NCBI RefSeq assembly: GCF_024055725.1
Contig: NZ_JAMXMX010000003.1
Coordinates: 62,001-126,000, forward strand
Length of the DNA: 64,000 nucleotides
Source of the DNA: Actinoallomurus spadix
Lineage (GTDB): Bacteria > Actinomycetota > Actinomycetes > Streptosporangiales > Streptosporangiaceae
Direction: 5' to 3'
Shown piece by piece: positions 33,748-41,439 of this stretch. The translations under genes and the position numbers were made by a program. The notes beneath the pieces are model-generated. The model was not told the origin of the DNA. It did not search any database and saw only the letters and a program-made list of their open reading frames with translations. How positions within the stretch are numbered: the stretch's first letter is position 1; every line of letters starts with the position of its first letter.

Positions 33748-35024
33748 CGCCCCCCTGACGCGTCGATCAGCCAGGGCAGCAGGTCCGCGGCCCGGTCCAG
33801 CGGCAGGCCGCCCGCGGCGCAGGACCGCTCGCCGAACTCGCCGACCCCGTCCGGTTTCACGCCGCCGCCCGCCACCACGAGCGGCACCCGGTCGGGCGCG
33901 TGGATGCCGAGCTCGCACGGCGTCGCGTGGTCGCAGGTCACCACCACCACGTCGTCGGCGCCGACGGCGTCGCGCAGCGGCCCGACGAAGGCCGCGTCGA
34001 TGTCCGTGACGGCCCGCACCTTGTCCGCCGGGCGGCCGTCGTGACCGGGCTCGTCCGGGCCCTTGAGGTGCACGAAGATCACGTCGGCGGGGTCGTCGAG
34101 GAGCGCGGGCAGCAGTTCGGCGAAGAAGTCCGGGTCGGGCTGGCCGGTGGCCGCCTTGGCGACCGTGAAGGACGCGCCGATGAGCCCCGCGAGACCCCGC
34201 TCCGCCGGCACCTGGCCGTACATCGACAGGCTGCGGCCGGTGCGCTCCCGGAACGCCGCCATGCTCGGCAGCGAGTCGCCGCCGTCCCGGACCAGGATCA
34301 GGTTCGCGGGCAGCCGCCCCGCCCGGCGCCGGCGGCGGTTGACGTCGCTGCGCTGCAGGATCTCGGCGCTCTGCGCCACGAACTCGTTGACGAGACGGGC
34401 GGTCCGGGCCGCCTCCTCCGTGTCCTCCAGCGGTTCGCAGGGCAGCGGGGTGGACGCCGGGTCCGCGACCGGGACGCCGAAGCCCGCCACTCCCCGGAAC
34501 CCGGGGTCGGTGTTGCTCACCCGGCCGGACAGCCGCAGCGTCCTGCTGGTCAGGCTCATGATGCCCCGGTGCCGGCCGAAGCCGGTGATGCGCATCCGCA
34601 CCTCCGGATCCAGCCGCACGCCGTCCGCGACCTCCTCGACCAGGGTGGCGAGTTCGTCGTCGCGCAGGTCCCGGGACGTACGGCGGTCGAGCCGGCCGTT
34701 CTCGGGGTTCCACGAGGCGAAGTTGATGCGGAACGCCGTGGACCAGCCGTCCGGCTCCCAGAAGCCCATGCCCAGGCCTTCGAGAGGCCCGCGCCCGGTG
34801 TAGTGCCGGAGCGGGTCGTAGCCGAGCAGCGCCATCGCCCCGGAGTCCGACTCCGGGGGGATGTCCGGCCGGATCACGGTGATGAGCCCGGAGACCCCCT
34901 CGGCCGTCATGGCGTCGAGGTTCGGTGTGGGCGCGGCCTCGAACGGCGTGCGCCCGCCGAGCGCGGCGATCGGCCGGTCGCCTCCGCCGCACAGGGCGAC
35001 CATGAAGATCCGCCTAGCGGTCAT
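33744..35024 (-). CDS. Cofactor-independent phosphoglycerate mutase homologue (ApgM-type)
   Basis: A 426-residue alkaline-phosphatase-superfamily protein of the archaeal-type iPGM group. The nucleophile region PESDSGAMALLGYDP (Ser near residue 58), HLKGPDEPGHDG and TCDHATP metal motifs are visible. The usual first metal Asp of the 'LDGxGDRP' start reads LCGGGDRP, that is Cys12. Either the metal site is rearranged or the protein is not a true mutase. In phosphinothricin clusters a homologue lies beside the enolase gene, perhaps supplying 2-phosphoglycerate. Overlaps the nucleotidyltransferase by 11 bases. Confidence 0.86.
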   Translation of the reverse strand: MTARRIFMVALCGGGDRPIAALGGRTPFEAAPTPNLDAMTAEGVSGLITVIRPDIPPESDSGAMALLGYDPLRHYTGRGPLEGLGMGFWEPDGWSTAFRINFASWNPENGRLDRRTSRDLRDDELATLVEEVADGVRLDPEVRMRITGFGRHRGIMSLTSRTLRLSGRVSNTDPGFRGVAGFGVPVADPASTPLPCEPLEDTEEAARTARLVNEFVAQSAEILQRSDVNRRRRRAGRLPANLILVRDGGDSLPSMAAFRERTGRSLSMYGQVPAERGLAGLIGASFTVAKAATGQPDPDFFAELLPALLDDPADVIFVHLKGPDEPGHDGRPADKVRAVTDIDAAFVGPLRDAVGADDVVVVTCDHATPCELGIHAPDRVPLVVAGGGVKPDGVGEFGERSCAAGGLPLDRAADLLPWLIDASGGR

Positions 35025-35544
35025 GGCCGCACGCCTTGATGACCTCGGCCACCGGAGCCGGCACGAGCGACGCCCAGTCGCCGCCGGACCTGATCGCCTC
35101 GCGGACGCGTGTCCCGCTGACCGGCTTGTCGGTACGCCGCCACATCACCTCGGTCCGCAGGCCCAGTTCGGTGAAGCGGCGGACCTTCTCCTCTCCCCAG
35201 GCGTCGTAGACCGTCAGGAAGTACGTCGCGTCGGCCGGCGCGTAGTACCGCAGCCGGTCCGGGTGACCGTGCGGGAAGGGCACGATGGCCAGCCGTTCGT
35301 ACGGCACGCCGGCTCCGGTGAGCGCGGCCTCGACCATGAGGTACCGCTCGTAGTAGGTCCAGGGATTGGCGTCCGGCAGGCCGCGCGCCGGGTCGGTCTC
35401 CTCGTACGCGGTCAGGGCCGGATCCGGGTTCGTGATGCCGACGACCAGCCGCTCGCAGCGATTCGCACCCGCGAGGAGGTACTCGAGGTGACCGTTGTGG
35501 AGCGGCTGGAACCGCCCGTGGATCACTCCGACGTCCGCCCTCAC
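35014..35544 (-). CDS. phpF: Nucleotidyltransferase (CTP:phosphonoformate cytidylyltransferase, PhpF-like)
   Basis: A 176-residue NMN adenylyltransferase-like protein. GRFQPLHNGH (about 10-19) is the nucleotide-binding HxGH-type motif and VSGTRVREAIRSGGD matches the C-terminal ISGTxxR motif. In phosphinothricin biosynthesis a similar small enzyme activates phosphonoformate as its CMP ester. An NAD-biosynthesis role is the alternative, unlikely between PEP mutase and phosphoglycerate-mutase genes. GTG 35544 overlaps the pepM stop by 4 bases. Confidence 0.87.
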   Translation of the reverse strand: MRADVGVIHGRFQPLHNGHLEYLLAGANRCERLVVGITNPDPALTAYEETDPARGLPDANPWTYYERYLMVEAALTGAGVPYERLAIVPFPHGHPDRLRYYAPADATYFLTVYDAWGEEKVRRFTELGLRTEVMWRRTDKPVSGTRVREAIRSGGDWASLVPAPVAEVIKACGHDR

Positions 35545-36482
35545 AGGGCGTCACCGGCCGAGGCGGGCACCGGTCGCGCCGCGAGATGCGCGCCGACGTC
35601 GGCGTAGCGCAGTTCCTCGGCCTCCAGTTCCTCGTACCGCATGAGGGCGAAGATCTCCTTGAGCGGCGTGATCTCGGCCTCGATGGCCGCCACCCCGCCG
35701 CTCTGCAGGATCCGGGAGCACGCGTCGCGCACCGCGGCCACCTCGGCGCGCAGGGTCTGGTTGGCCCAGATCACCCCGTTGATCCCGAGCCGGCCGAACT
35801 CCTCCAGCGACGTGGCGTAGTACGTGGTCGGCGCGATGACGAGGGGCGCCCGGCCGCCCCACTGGCGGGCGAAGTCCGCGATCTGCTCCACCGTCGACTG
35901 CCGCGAGTGGATGAAGATGGCGTCCGCCCCGGCCTCCCGGTAGCGATCGGCCCGGTCCAGCGCCTCGGCCACGGACCGGCCGGCGATCAGCGCCTCGACC
36001 CGTGCGACGACCACGAAGCCGTCGTCGTTCTGCGCGTCCTTGCAGGCGGCGATCTTGCCGCAGAACTCCCCGACCGGCGCCAGGCGGTGATCGTCGCCCA
36101 CGAAGGAGTTCATCTTCGGGAAGATCTTGTCCTCGATGCAGATCCCCGCCACGCCGACGCGTTCGGCCTTGATGGAGAATCGCCTGGCGGTGTTGAAGTT
36201 GCCGTACCCGGTGTCCGCGTCCACGAGGACCGGGGCGGGAGTGTTCGCGGTCATCGTCTCGACGACGGCGAGCAGCTCCGACCAGGTCGCCTCGTCGCTG
36301 TCGCGCACGCCCAGAGCGGTGGACATGCACAGGCCCGAGGCCCACAGCGCGGGGAATCCCGCCGCCGTGGCGATGCGGGCGCTCAGACCGTTGTAGACGC
36401 CCATGATCTGGCAGGGCTCCGCGCCGGTGAGCAGGGACCGTAGTCCGTGCCCGGGCGAGGTCACAGCAAGGCTTTCGTCCAT
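35541..36482 (-). CDS. pepM: Phosphoenolpyruvate mutase
   Basis: A 313-residue enzyme converting PEP to phosphonopyruvate, the C-P bond-forming entry to nearly all phosphonate natural products. The diagnostic EDKIFPKMNS (residues 117-126) matches the PEP mutase signature EDKxxPKxNS; VDADTGYGN (87-95) binds Mg2+. Length is typical. It sits mid-operon, 10 bases after the 2-hydroxyacid dehydrogenase and overlapping the nucleotidyltransferase. This is the firmest single marker that the cluster makes a phosphonate or phosphinate. Confidence 0.97.
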   Translation of the reverse strand: MDESLAVTSPGHGLRSLLTGAEPCQIMGVYNGLSARIATAAGFPALWASGLCMSTALGVRDSDEATWSELLAVVETMTANTPAPVLVDADTGYGNFNTARRFSIKAERVGVAGICIEDKIFPKMNSFVGDDHRLAPVGEFCGKIAACKDAQNDDGFVVVARVEALIAGRSVAEALDRADRYREAGADAIFIHSRQSTVEQIADFARQWGGRAPLVIAPTTYYATSLEEFGRLGINGVIWANQTLRAEVAAVRDACSRILQSGGVAAIEAEITPLKEIFALMRYEELEAEELRYADVGAHLAARPVPASAGDAL

Positions 36483-36492
36483 TTCTCCTCCA

Positions 36493-37503
36493 TCAGGCGA
36501 CGCGGCCGTCGATCGGCGGGACGTCCTCGACCAGGACGGTGCGGACGCCGGCCGCCACGCGACGCCGCAGACTCAGTTCCGACTCCTCGGACAGGAAGGC
36601 GCGGTGAGACGAGACGATCACGTTGTCGCGGGTGAGGAGTTCACGCGTGACCGCCGAGCGGTTGGGATCCTCGGGAGAGAAGACGTCCGAGGCGAATCCG
36701 GCGAGCCGCCCATCGTCCAGCGCGCCCCGGACCGCGCCCGGGTCGACCAGCCGGCCCCGGGCGGTGTTGACGAGGAGACATCCCGGCTTGACGGCGGCGA
36801 GCGCGCGCTCGTCGATCAGGTGATCCGTCTCGTCGGTCAGCTCCGCGTGCAGGACGACGGCGTCGACGGTGGCGAGCAGGTCGTGCAGCGACCCGGCGTG
36901 CCGTACGCCGTGGCCGGCCATCACGTCGGCCGCGACGTACGGATCGTAGGCGTGCACCCGGTCGTAGAAGGGCTGCAGCTTGCGCGCCGAAGCCCGCCCG
37001 ATCCGGCCGAATCCGACGATCCCGACGCTCCGCTCCGCGACCCGTCGCGGAACACCACCGGCGTGGATTCCCCACTGCCGCGACTTGACCAGACGGTCCT
37101 GCACGCAGACGCCACGTTCGAGCGCGAGGAGCAGGGCCGCCGTGTGGGTCGTCACCTCGTCCCCGCAGTAGTCCGGCACGTGGAAGCCGTACACGCCCCA
37201 CTCGACCAGGGAGGGGATGTTCAAGTTGTCCAGCCCGACGCCGCTTCTCGCGATCACCCGGCAGGACGGCTTGACCACGGCGAGCAGCTCGGGCGTCACC
37301 TGGCACCGGTAGACGACCAGGGCGTCCGCCCCCTCGGCGTACGCCAGGAAGGCGTCCCCGGAGGTGACGTAGCCGTCGTCGTACAGCCCCAGGTCCAGCT
37401 CCACCTCAGGGCCGAACACCTCGCGCTCGACCCAGGCCAGTGCCGGATCGGGGCGGTCCCGGCCGGCGATCGCCCACGCCGGATCGGTATAGAGGACCCG
37501 CAC
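36493..37503 (-). CDS. D-2-hydroxyacid dehydrogenase (PhpE-like)
   Basis: A 336-residue NAD-dependent dehydrogenase related to phosphoglycerate dehydrogenase/CtBP. VGIVGFGRIGRASA is the Rossmann motif; VNTARGRLVD carries the substrate Arg; a Glu-Asp pair lies in FSPEDPN and the catalytic-His loop reads VSSHRAF. Phosphinothricin clusters carry such a gene (phpE) next to HEPD, where it is thought to help oxidise hydroxymethylphosphonate. I chose GTG 37503, which follows GGGGGAG by five bases; GTG 37521 is also open. Confidence 0.84.
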   Translation of the reverse strand: MRVLYTDPAWAIAGRDRPDPALAWVEREVFGPEVELDLGLYDDGYVTSGDAFLAYAEGADALVVYRCQVTPELLAVVKPSCRVIARSGVGLDNLNIPSLVEWGVYGFHVPDYCGDEVTTHTAALLLALERGVCVQDRLVKSRQWGIHAGGVPRRVAERSVGIVGFGRIGRASARKLQPFYDRVHAYDPYVAADVMAGHGVRHAGSLHDLLATVDAVVLHAELTDETDHLIDERALAAVKPGCLLVNTARGRLVDPGAVRGALDDGRLAGFASDVFSPEDPNRSAVTRELLTRDNVIVSSHRAFLSEESELSLRRRVAAGVRTVLVEDVPPIDGRVA

Positions 37504-37548
37504 GTCCGCTCCCCCTTTCACTCGTCGCTCGAATGACGCCGGCGCCGG

Positions 37549-38868
37549 TCAGCGCTGGTAGCCCCAGCCGGACAGGTCCCGGTGGCCGCGGCGCAGCGTC
37601 GCGGCGGGCTCGTAGGTGTTGGTCAGCTCGAACAGGTCCAGGTAGCCGACGTGGCCGCCGGAGTTGAACTTCAGCACCGCGCCGGTGCCGCGCCACCGGT
37701 GGGCCACGAACGGGGCCACCCAGGCGGACCCGTCCGCGGACAGCCTCGCCGTGGCGGGCTCCCCCCGCTCGTCCACCCAGTCGAGGTGCGGTTCCCCGTC
37801 GGTGACCAGGTAATGCGTCTCGTTGTCGTCGTGCCGCATCGGCACGTCGCCGTCGTCCGCGGCGACCTTGACGAAGAGGCCGGACAGGTCCGGCAGGTGC
37901 GGGGCGCCGGCCATCGACGCGACCTCGTACGGCCCGAACGGCCGGATGGACTCCCGCGACTCCTCGACGGTCCGGCAGGTCTTGCCCACGGCGTCGTGGC
38001 GCCGCACCGCCGGCAGGAGCAGCCGGTAGTCGATGCCCAGCTCGGCGCCCAGCGCGCGGAGCGTGTCGAGCGACGCGGGGAGCGAGCCCGGGTCGACGCC
38101 GAGCCTGGCGGCCGCGGTCTCATCGGTGTACCCGCGCCGGGCGAGCGCCAGCCGGAGCAGTTCCTCCGGTGCCAGCCCGCCCTTCTCAATGAACTGCGAC
38201 CAGCGCTCGAAGGCGGGCTCCGGCCAGGTGTTGTTCTCCTCGATCAGGGCCGCGAGGTTGGAATCGGCGGTGTAGGAGACGATCCGCGCGGGGACGTCGC
38301 CGGCCAGCGCGTAGCTGTGCGGGCAGTAGGACGGCTCCACATAGGAGTCACCGGTGATCCACCGGTCCGCGCCGGTGTTGGCCGCCAGCACGCGCCACGT
38401 GTCATCGGACAGCTCCTCTCCCCAGCGACCGTGGATGTCCCCCGGCCCGAGGTTGACGGTGATCGCGGGCTCGAGGTGACCGTTGTTGAGGGCGGGCAGC
38501 CGGTCCGCCGGGCAGAGGATGTCCAGGATCACCGGCGCGACGCGGCCCTCCGGCCCGGCCATCGAGTAGTAGTCGTAGAAGTGGATCCCGTCGCGCTGGA
38601 TGGGGCGCCGCGTCCGGTACATCTCCTCGGCGGAGCGGACCAGCACGGCGCGACCCGCACCGGCGGCGGCGATGAGCCGGCCGGTCTCGACCGCCAGGCC
38701 CGTGGCGAGCCGTCCGAGCCGCTCGTCGTCGATCTCCACCGGGCCTGACGCGTGCAGCGTCGACTCCAGGAACGCCTGGTCGACCCCGGCCAGTTCGGCG
38801 AGCCGTCCCGGCGTGAGCTTTCGCGCGTTCATCCAGCGAACGAACTTGAACGGATCGAGATTCGGCAC
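37549..38868 (-). CDS. phpD: 2-Hydroxyethylphosphonate dioxygenase (HEPD)
   Basis: A 439-residue non-haem Fe(II) oxygenase that cleaves the C-C bond of 2-hydroxyethylphosphonate to hydroxymethylphosphonate and formate. The iron triad is visible: His131 (NNGHLEPA), Glu178 and His184 (SYVEPSYCPH), offset by two from the known HEPD numbering. Glu rather than Gln at the second ligand position argues for HEPD over methylphosphonate synthase. The protein has two helix-turn-helix-like and two cupin-like repeats, as expected. GTG 38868 follows GAGGAG. First gene of the long leftward operon. Confidence 0.95.
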   Translation of the reverse strand: MPNLDPFKFVRWMNARKLTPGRLAELAGVDQAFLESTLHASGPVEIDDERLGRLATGLAVETGRLIAAAGAGRAVLVRSAEEMYRTRRPIQRDGIHFYDYYSMAGPEGRVAPVILDILCPADRLPALNNGHLEPAITVNLGPGDIHGRWGEELSDDTWRVLAANTGADRWITGDSYVEPSYCPHSYALAGDVPARIVSYTADSNLAALIEENNTWPEPAFERWSQFIEKGGLAPEELLRLALARRGYTDETAAARLGVDPGSLPASLDTLRALGAELGIDYRLLLPAVRRHDAVGKTCRTVEESRESIRPFGPYEVASMAGAPHLPDLSGLFVKVAADDGDVPMRHDDNETHYLVTDGEPHLDWVDERGEPATARLSADGSAWVAPFVAHRWRGTGAVLKFNSGGHVGYLDLFELTNTYEPAATLRRGHRDLSGWGYQR

Positions 38869-38939
38869 GTCTTCTCCTCGCCACGAGCGGCGTCGCGAGC
38901 CTCTCGGGCCCGGCCTACCACTCGGACCCTAGATATCGA

Positions 38940-38979
38940 CCAATACGGCGTCAAGACTGGATCACAACAACGTTGTGAT
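38940..38979. promoter_or_regulatory. Phased heptamers and a palindrome between HEPD and the Nramp leader
   Basis: Three related heptamers at an 11-base pitch, CCAATAC (38940), TCAAGAC (38951) and TCACAAC (38962), fit a SARP-type site. Overlapping them is a perfect inverted repeat, ATCACAAC (38961-38968) and GTTGTGAT (38972-38979) with three bases between, typical of a dimeric repressor operator. The site can control both the HEPD operon and the Nramp-ACP operon. Which protein binds is unknown. Confidence 0.52.
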
Positions 38980-39014
38980 GTAACACTGCGGTCCGAGGGA
39001 AAGGAGGTGACAGG

Positions 39015-39047
39015 GTGCGGCACCGAACCTCATCGAGACCCCGGTGA
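39015..39047 (+). CDS. Possible 10-residue leader peptide upstream of the Nramp gene
   Basis: A perfect Shine-Dalgarno sequence, AAGGAGGTGA (39001-39010), lies a few bases before GTG 39015, which opens a 10-codon frame (product MRHRTSSRPR) whose TGA overlaps the Nramp GTG as GTGA. The Nramp start itself has no good ribosome-binding site and its frame is closed by a TGA at 39008. Translation of the leader could therefore be needed to deliver ribosomes to the transporter. It may also be chance. Confidence 0.42.
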   Translation: MRHRTSSRPR

Positions 39048-40282
39048 CCGGCGAGCGGACCATCCCCCGGCCGTCCCCCACCGCGGCACGGCCGCGCGCC
39101 CGGCTGGTCACGGCACTCGGACCGGCCGTCATCGCCGCCGTCGCGTACATCGACCCGGGGAACGTCGCCACCAACGTCGCCGCCGGCTCGCGCTACGGGC
39201 ATCTGCTGGTCTGGGCCGTCGTCTCCGCCAGCTCCTTCGCCGTGATCGTGCAGTACCTGTCGGCGAAGGTGGGCCTGGCGACCGGCCGGACCCTCCCGCA
39301 GCTCTGCCGGGAACGGTTCGGCCGGCGCGCCGCCCGGCTGCTGTGGATCCAGGCCGAGTGCGTCGCCGCCGCGACCGACGTGGCGGAGGTGATCGGCGGC
39401 GCGATCGCGCTGCGCATCCTGTTCGGCCTGCCCCTGCTCGCCGGCGGCATCATCGTCAGCGGGGCGTCCCTGCTGGTGCTCCAGGTCCAGACCTCCCGGG
39501 GCCAGCGCGGCTACGAACTCGTCGTCGGGGCACTGTTCACCTGCGCCGTGGCCGGGTTCTGCTGGCCCACCATCGCCGGCGGGCCGGACCCGGCGGCGAT
39601 CACCGCGGGCATGATCCCCCGGATCACCGACCACGGCAGCGAGGTCCTGGTCGCCGGGATCGTGGGGGCGACGATCATGCCCCACGCCGTCTATCTCCAC
39701 TCGGCGCTGGTCACCCGCAGATTCGGCACCGTCCTGGCGTCCGACCGGCGGCACCGCCTGCTGCGCGCCACGCGGTGGGACGTGGGCGTCGCCATGACGG
39801 TCGCCACCGCCGCGAACGTCGCCCTGCTCGTCGCCGCGGCCGAATACCTGCGGGGCGCCCCCATCGAGGACATCGTGCAGGCGCACGCCGGACTGCGGCA
39901 CGCGGCCGGTCCGGTCCTGGCGACGCTCTTCGCGCTCGCCCTGCTGGCCTCCGGCCTGGTGTCCTCATCGGTCGGAACCCACGCCGGCGCCGTCATCATG
40001 GAAGGCTTCCTCGGCCGCCGCACCCCGCTCGCGGTGCGCAGACTCGTCGTCCTCGTCCCCGCGCTCGCCACCCTCGCCTCCGGCGTCGATCCCGGGGAGG
40101 CGCTGATCCTCACCCAGGTGATCCTGAGCTTCGGGATCCCGTTCGCCCTCCTGCCGCTGATCGTGTTCACCCGCGACCGCCGGCTCATGGGCGACCTCGT
40201 CAACCGCCGGACGACGACCGCAGCGGCCGGTCTCGGCACGCTGGCGGTCCTGGCCATCAGCCTGTTCACCCTCGTCAGCTGA
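39044..40282 (+). CDS. Nramp-family divalent metal transporter
   Basis: A 412-residue, about 11-helix proton-coupled Mn2+/Fe2+ importer. The metal-binding helix 1 motif is AYIDPGNVATN and helix 6 has GATIMPHAVYLHS (MPH). The cluster uses iron or divalent metals at HEPD, the iron alcohol dehydrogenase, the Rieske protein and P450, so local metal supply is a reasonable role; export of a metal-complexed product is not excluded. Translation probably depends on the short upstream frame. ACP gene follows 16 bases downstream. Confidence 0.88.
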   Translation: MTGERTIPRPSPTAARPRARLVTALGPAVIAAVAYIDPGNVATNVAAGSRYGHLLVWAVVSASSFAVIVQYLSAKVGLATGRTLPQLCRERFGRRAARLLWIQAECVAAATDVAEVIGGAIALRILFGLPLLAGGIIVSGASLLVLQVQTSRGQRGYELVVGALFTCAVAGFCWPTIAGGPDPAAITAGMIPRITDHGSEVLVAGIVGATIMPHAVYLHSALVTRRFGTVLASDRRHRLLRATRWDVGVAMTVATAANVALLVAAAEYLRGAPIEDIVQAHAGLRHAAGPVLATLFALALLASGLVSSSVGTHAGAVIMEGFLGRRTPLAVRRLVVLVPALATLASGVDPGEALILTQVILSFGIPFALLPLIVFTRDRRLMGDLVNRRTTTAAAGLGTLAVLAISLFTLVS

Positions 40283-40298
40283 AGAAAGGTCGAACCTC

Positions 40299-40562
40299 AT
40301 GTCGCTGAACCAGCAGCAGATCTTCGAGGCGGTCGCGCAGATCCTCACGAAGACCGTCGGCGTGCCGCGCGACGCGATCGCACCCGGTAAGACCCTCAAG
40401 GAGGACCTGGAGATCGACTCCCTCGACACCGTCGAGGTCCTCGTGGCCGCCGAGGACGACTTCGGATTCCGGATCCCCGACGAGGACGCCGCCGCGATGA
40501 CGACGATCCAGGACATCGTCGACTACGTGTACGAACACCAGCCGGAGCGGGCCGTCTCCTGA
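40299..40562 (+). CDS. Acyl carrier protein
   Basis: An 87-residue type II ACP. Ser41 in LEIDSLDTVEVL is the phosphopantetheine site; the protein is acidic with the expected four-helix pattern (ILTKTVGV, FGFRIPDEDAAAMTTIQDIVDYV). It has its own GAAAGG site. It is probably the carrier for the FabF-like ketosynthase and the acyl donor for the alpha-oxoamine synthase in the opposite operon. No phosphopantetheinyl transferase is present in the window. Confidence 0.93.
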   Translation: MSLNQQQIFEAVAQILTKTVGVPRDAIAPGKTLKEDLEIDSLDTVEVLVAAEDDFGFRIPDEDAAAMTTIQDIVDYVYEHQPERAVS

Positions 40563-40625
40563 GCACCGTCCTCCCGTGATCGGTCCCGGTCCGGCGATCG
40601 GTGAAGTCCGGCGCCCGGACCCGGG

Positions 40626-40645
40626 GGCCGGACCCGGGGCCGGCC
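40626..40645. terminator. GC-rich hairpin between convergent ACP and response regulator genes
   Basis: Arms GGCCGG (40626-40631) and CCGGCC (40640-40645) with an 8-base loop, within a larger run of CCGGACCCGGGG repeats, 64 bases after the ACP stop. A plausible transcription stop. Confidence 0.42.
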
Positions 40646-40670
40646 GCACGACGCGCCGGCGTGGGACTCA

Positions 40671-40701
40671 CGGGCGAGCGGGCGAGCGGGCGAGCGGGCG
40701 C
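40671..40701. repeat. GGGCGAGC octamer tandem repeat
   Basis: Three full and one partial copy of an 8-base unit (CGGGCGAG phase) abut the stop codon of the response regulator gene. A short simple repeat with no visible function. Confidence 0.75.
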
Positions 40702-41307
40702 TCAGAGCCATCCGGCGTTCACGGCGATGCGGACGGCGTCCACCCGGTTGCGCGCGCCCAGCTTGCTGACCGCCGACGCCAGGTAGTTGCGCACGGTTCC
40801 CTGCGACAACGACAGCCGGTCACCGATCTCCGGCAGATTCGCACCGTCCGCGATCAGCCCGAGGACCCTGCTCTCCTGAGTCGTGAGCGGGTTGTCGGCG
40901 AACTCCAGCGCGGCCAGGGCCAACTGGGGATCGATCATCCGATGCCCCTCGGCGACCTTGCGGATCGCATCCGCGAGTTCGGCCGCGGAGGCGTCCTTCA
41001 GCATGAATCCCGTGATGCCCGCGTCCAGCGCACGACGGAGATAGCCGGGCCGGCCGAGACCGGTGAGGATGAGCGTCCGGCACGCCGGGACACGATCGTG
41101 GAGCTCGGCGGCCACGGTGAGCCCGTCCTTACCGGGCAGGTCGATGTCGATGACCGCGACGTCCGGCGCCGTCTCCGCCGCTCGCGGCAGGACCGCGGGG
41201 CCGGACTCGACGGCCGCGACCACGTCGATGCCCTCGGCCAGATCGAGTAACGTCACGAGAGCGTCGCGCAGTATTCGCACATCTTCGGCAAGCAGAACCC
41301 TGACCAT
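40702..41307 (-). CDS. NarL/LuxR-type response regulator
   Basis: A 201-residue regulator. Receiver domain residues 1-118: acidic pocket AEDV, phospho-acceptor Asp54 (VIDIDLPG), Thr in ILTGLG and Lys in FMLKDA. The C-terminal LuxR helix-turn-helix has LTTQESRVLGLIADGANLPEIGDRLSLSQGTVRNYL. Partner of the histidine kinase encoded 132 bases upstream on the same strand. It borders the biosynthetic genes and could set cluster expression; no binding site is known. Confidence 0.9.
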   Translation of the reverse strand: MVRVLLAEDVRILRDALVTLLDLAEGIDVVAAVESGPAVLPRAAETAPDVAVIDIDLPGKDGLTVAAELHDRVPACRTLILTGLGRPGYLRRALDAGITGFMLKDASAAELADAIRKVAEGHRMIDPQLALAALEFADNPLTTQESRVLGLIADGANLPEIGDRLSLSQGTVRNYLASAVSKLGARNRVDAVRIAVNAGWL

Positions 41308-41439
41308 GGTCCCCCCAGGGAAAAGCGAACCGATCCCCCTGTTTCAGCCAGACCTTAAAGGGGTGTCCCGGCAAAGTCCAGAGAGGCTTCCGGCATTCGG
41401 CAGAGCGCGAACGACGCCGTTCCCCGCCCCTTATCCCGG

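Noticed and set aside
37549-38868. Methylphosphonate synthase instead of HEPD
   Set aside because: The second iron ligand position is Glu (YVEPSYCPH) rather than the Gln reported for methylphosphonate synthases, and downstream genes need hydroxymethylphosphonate.
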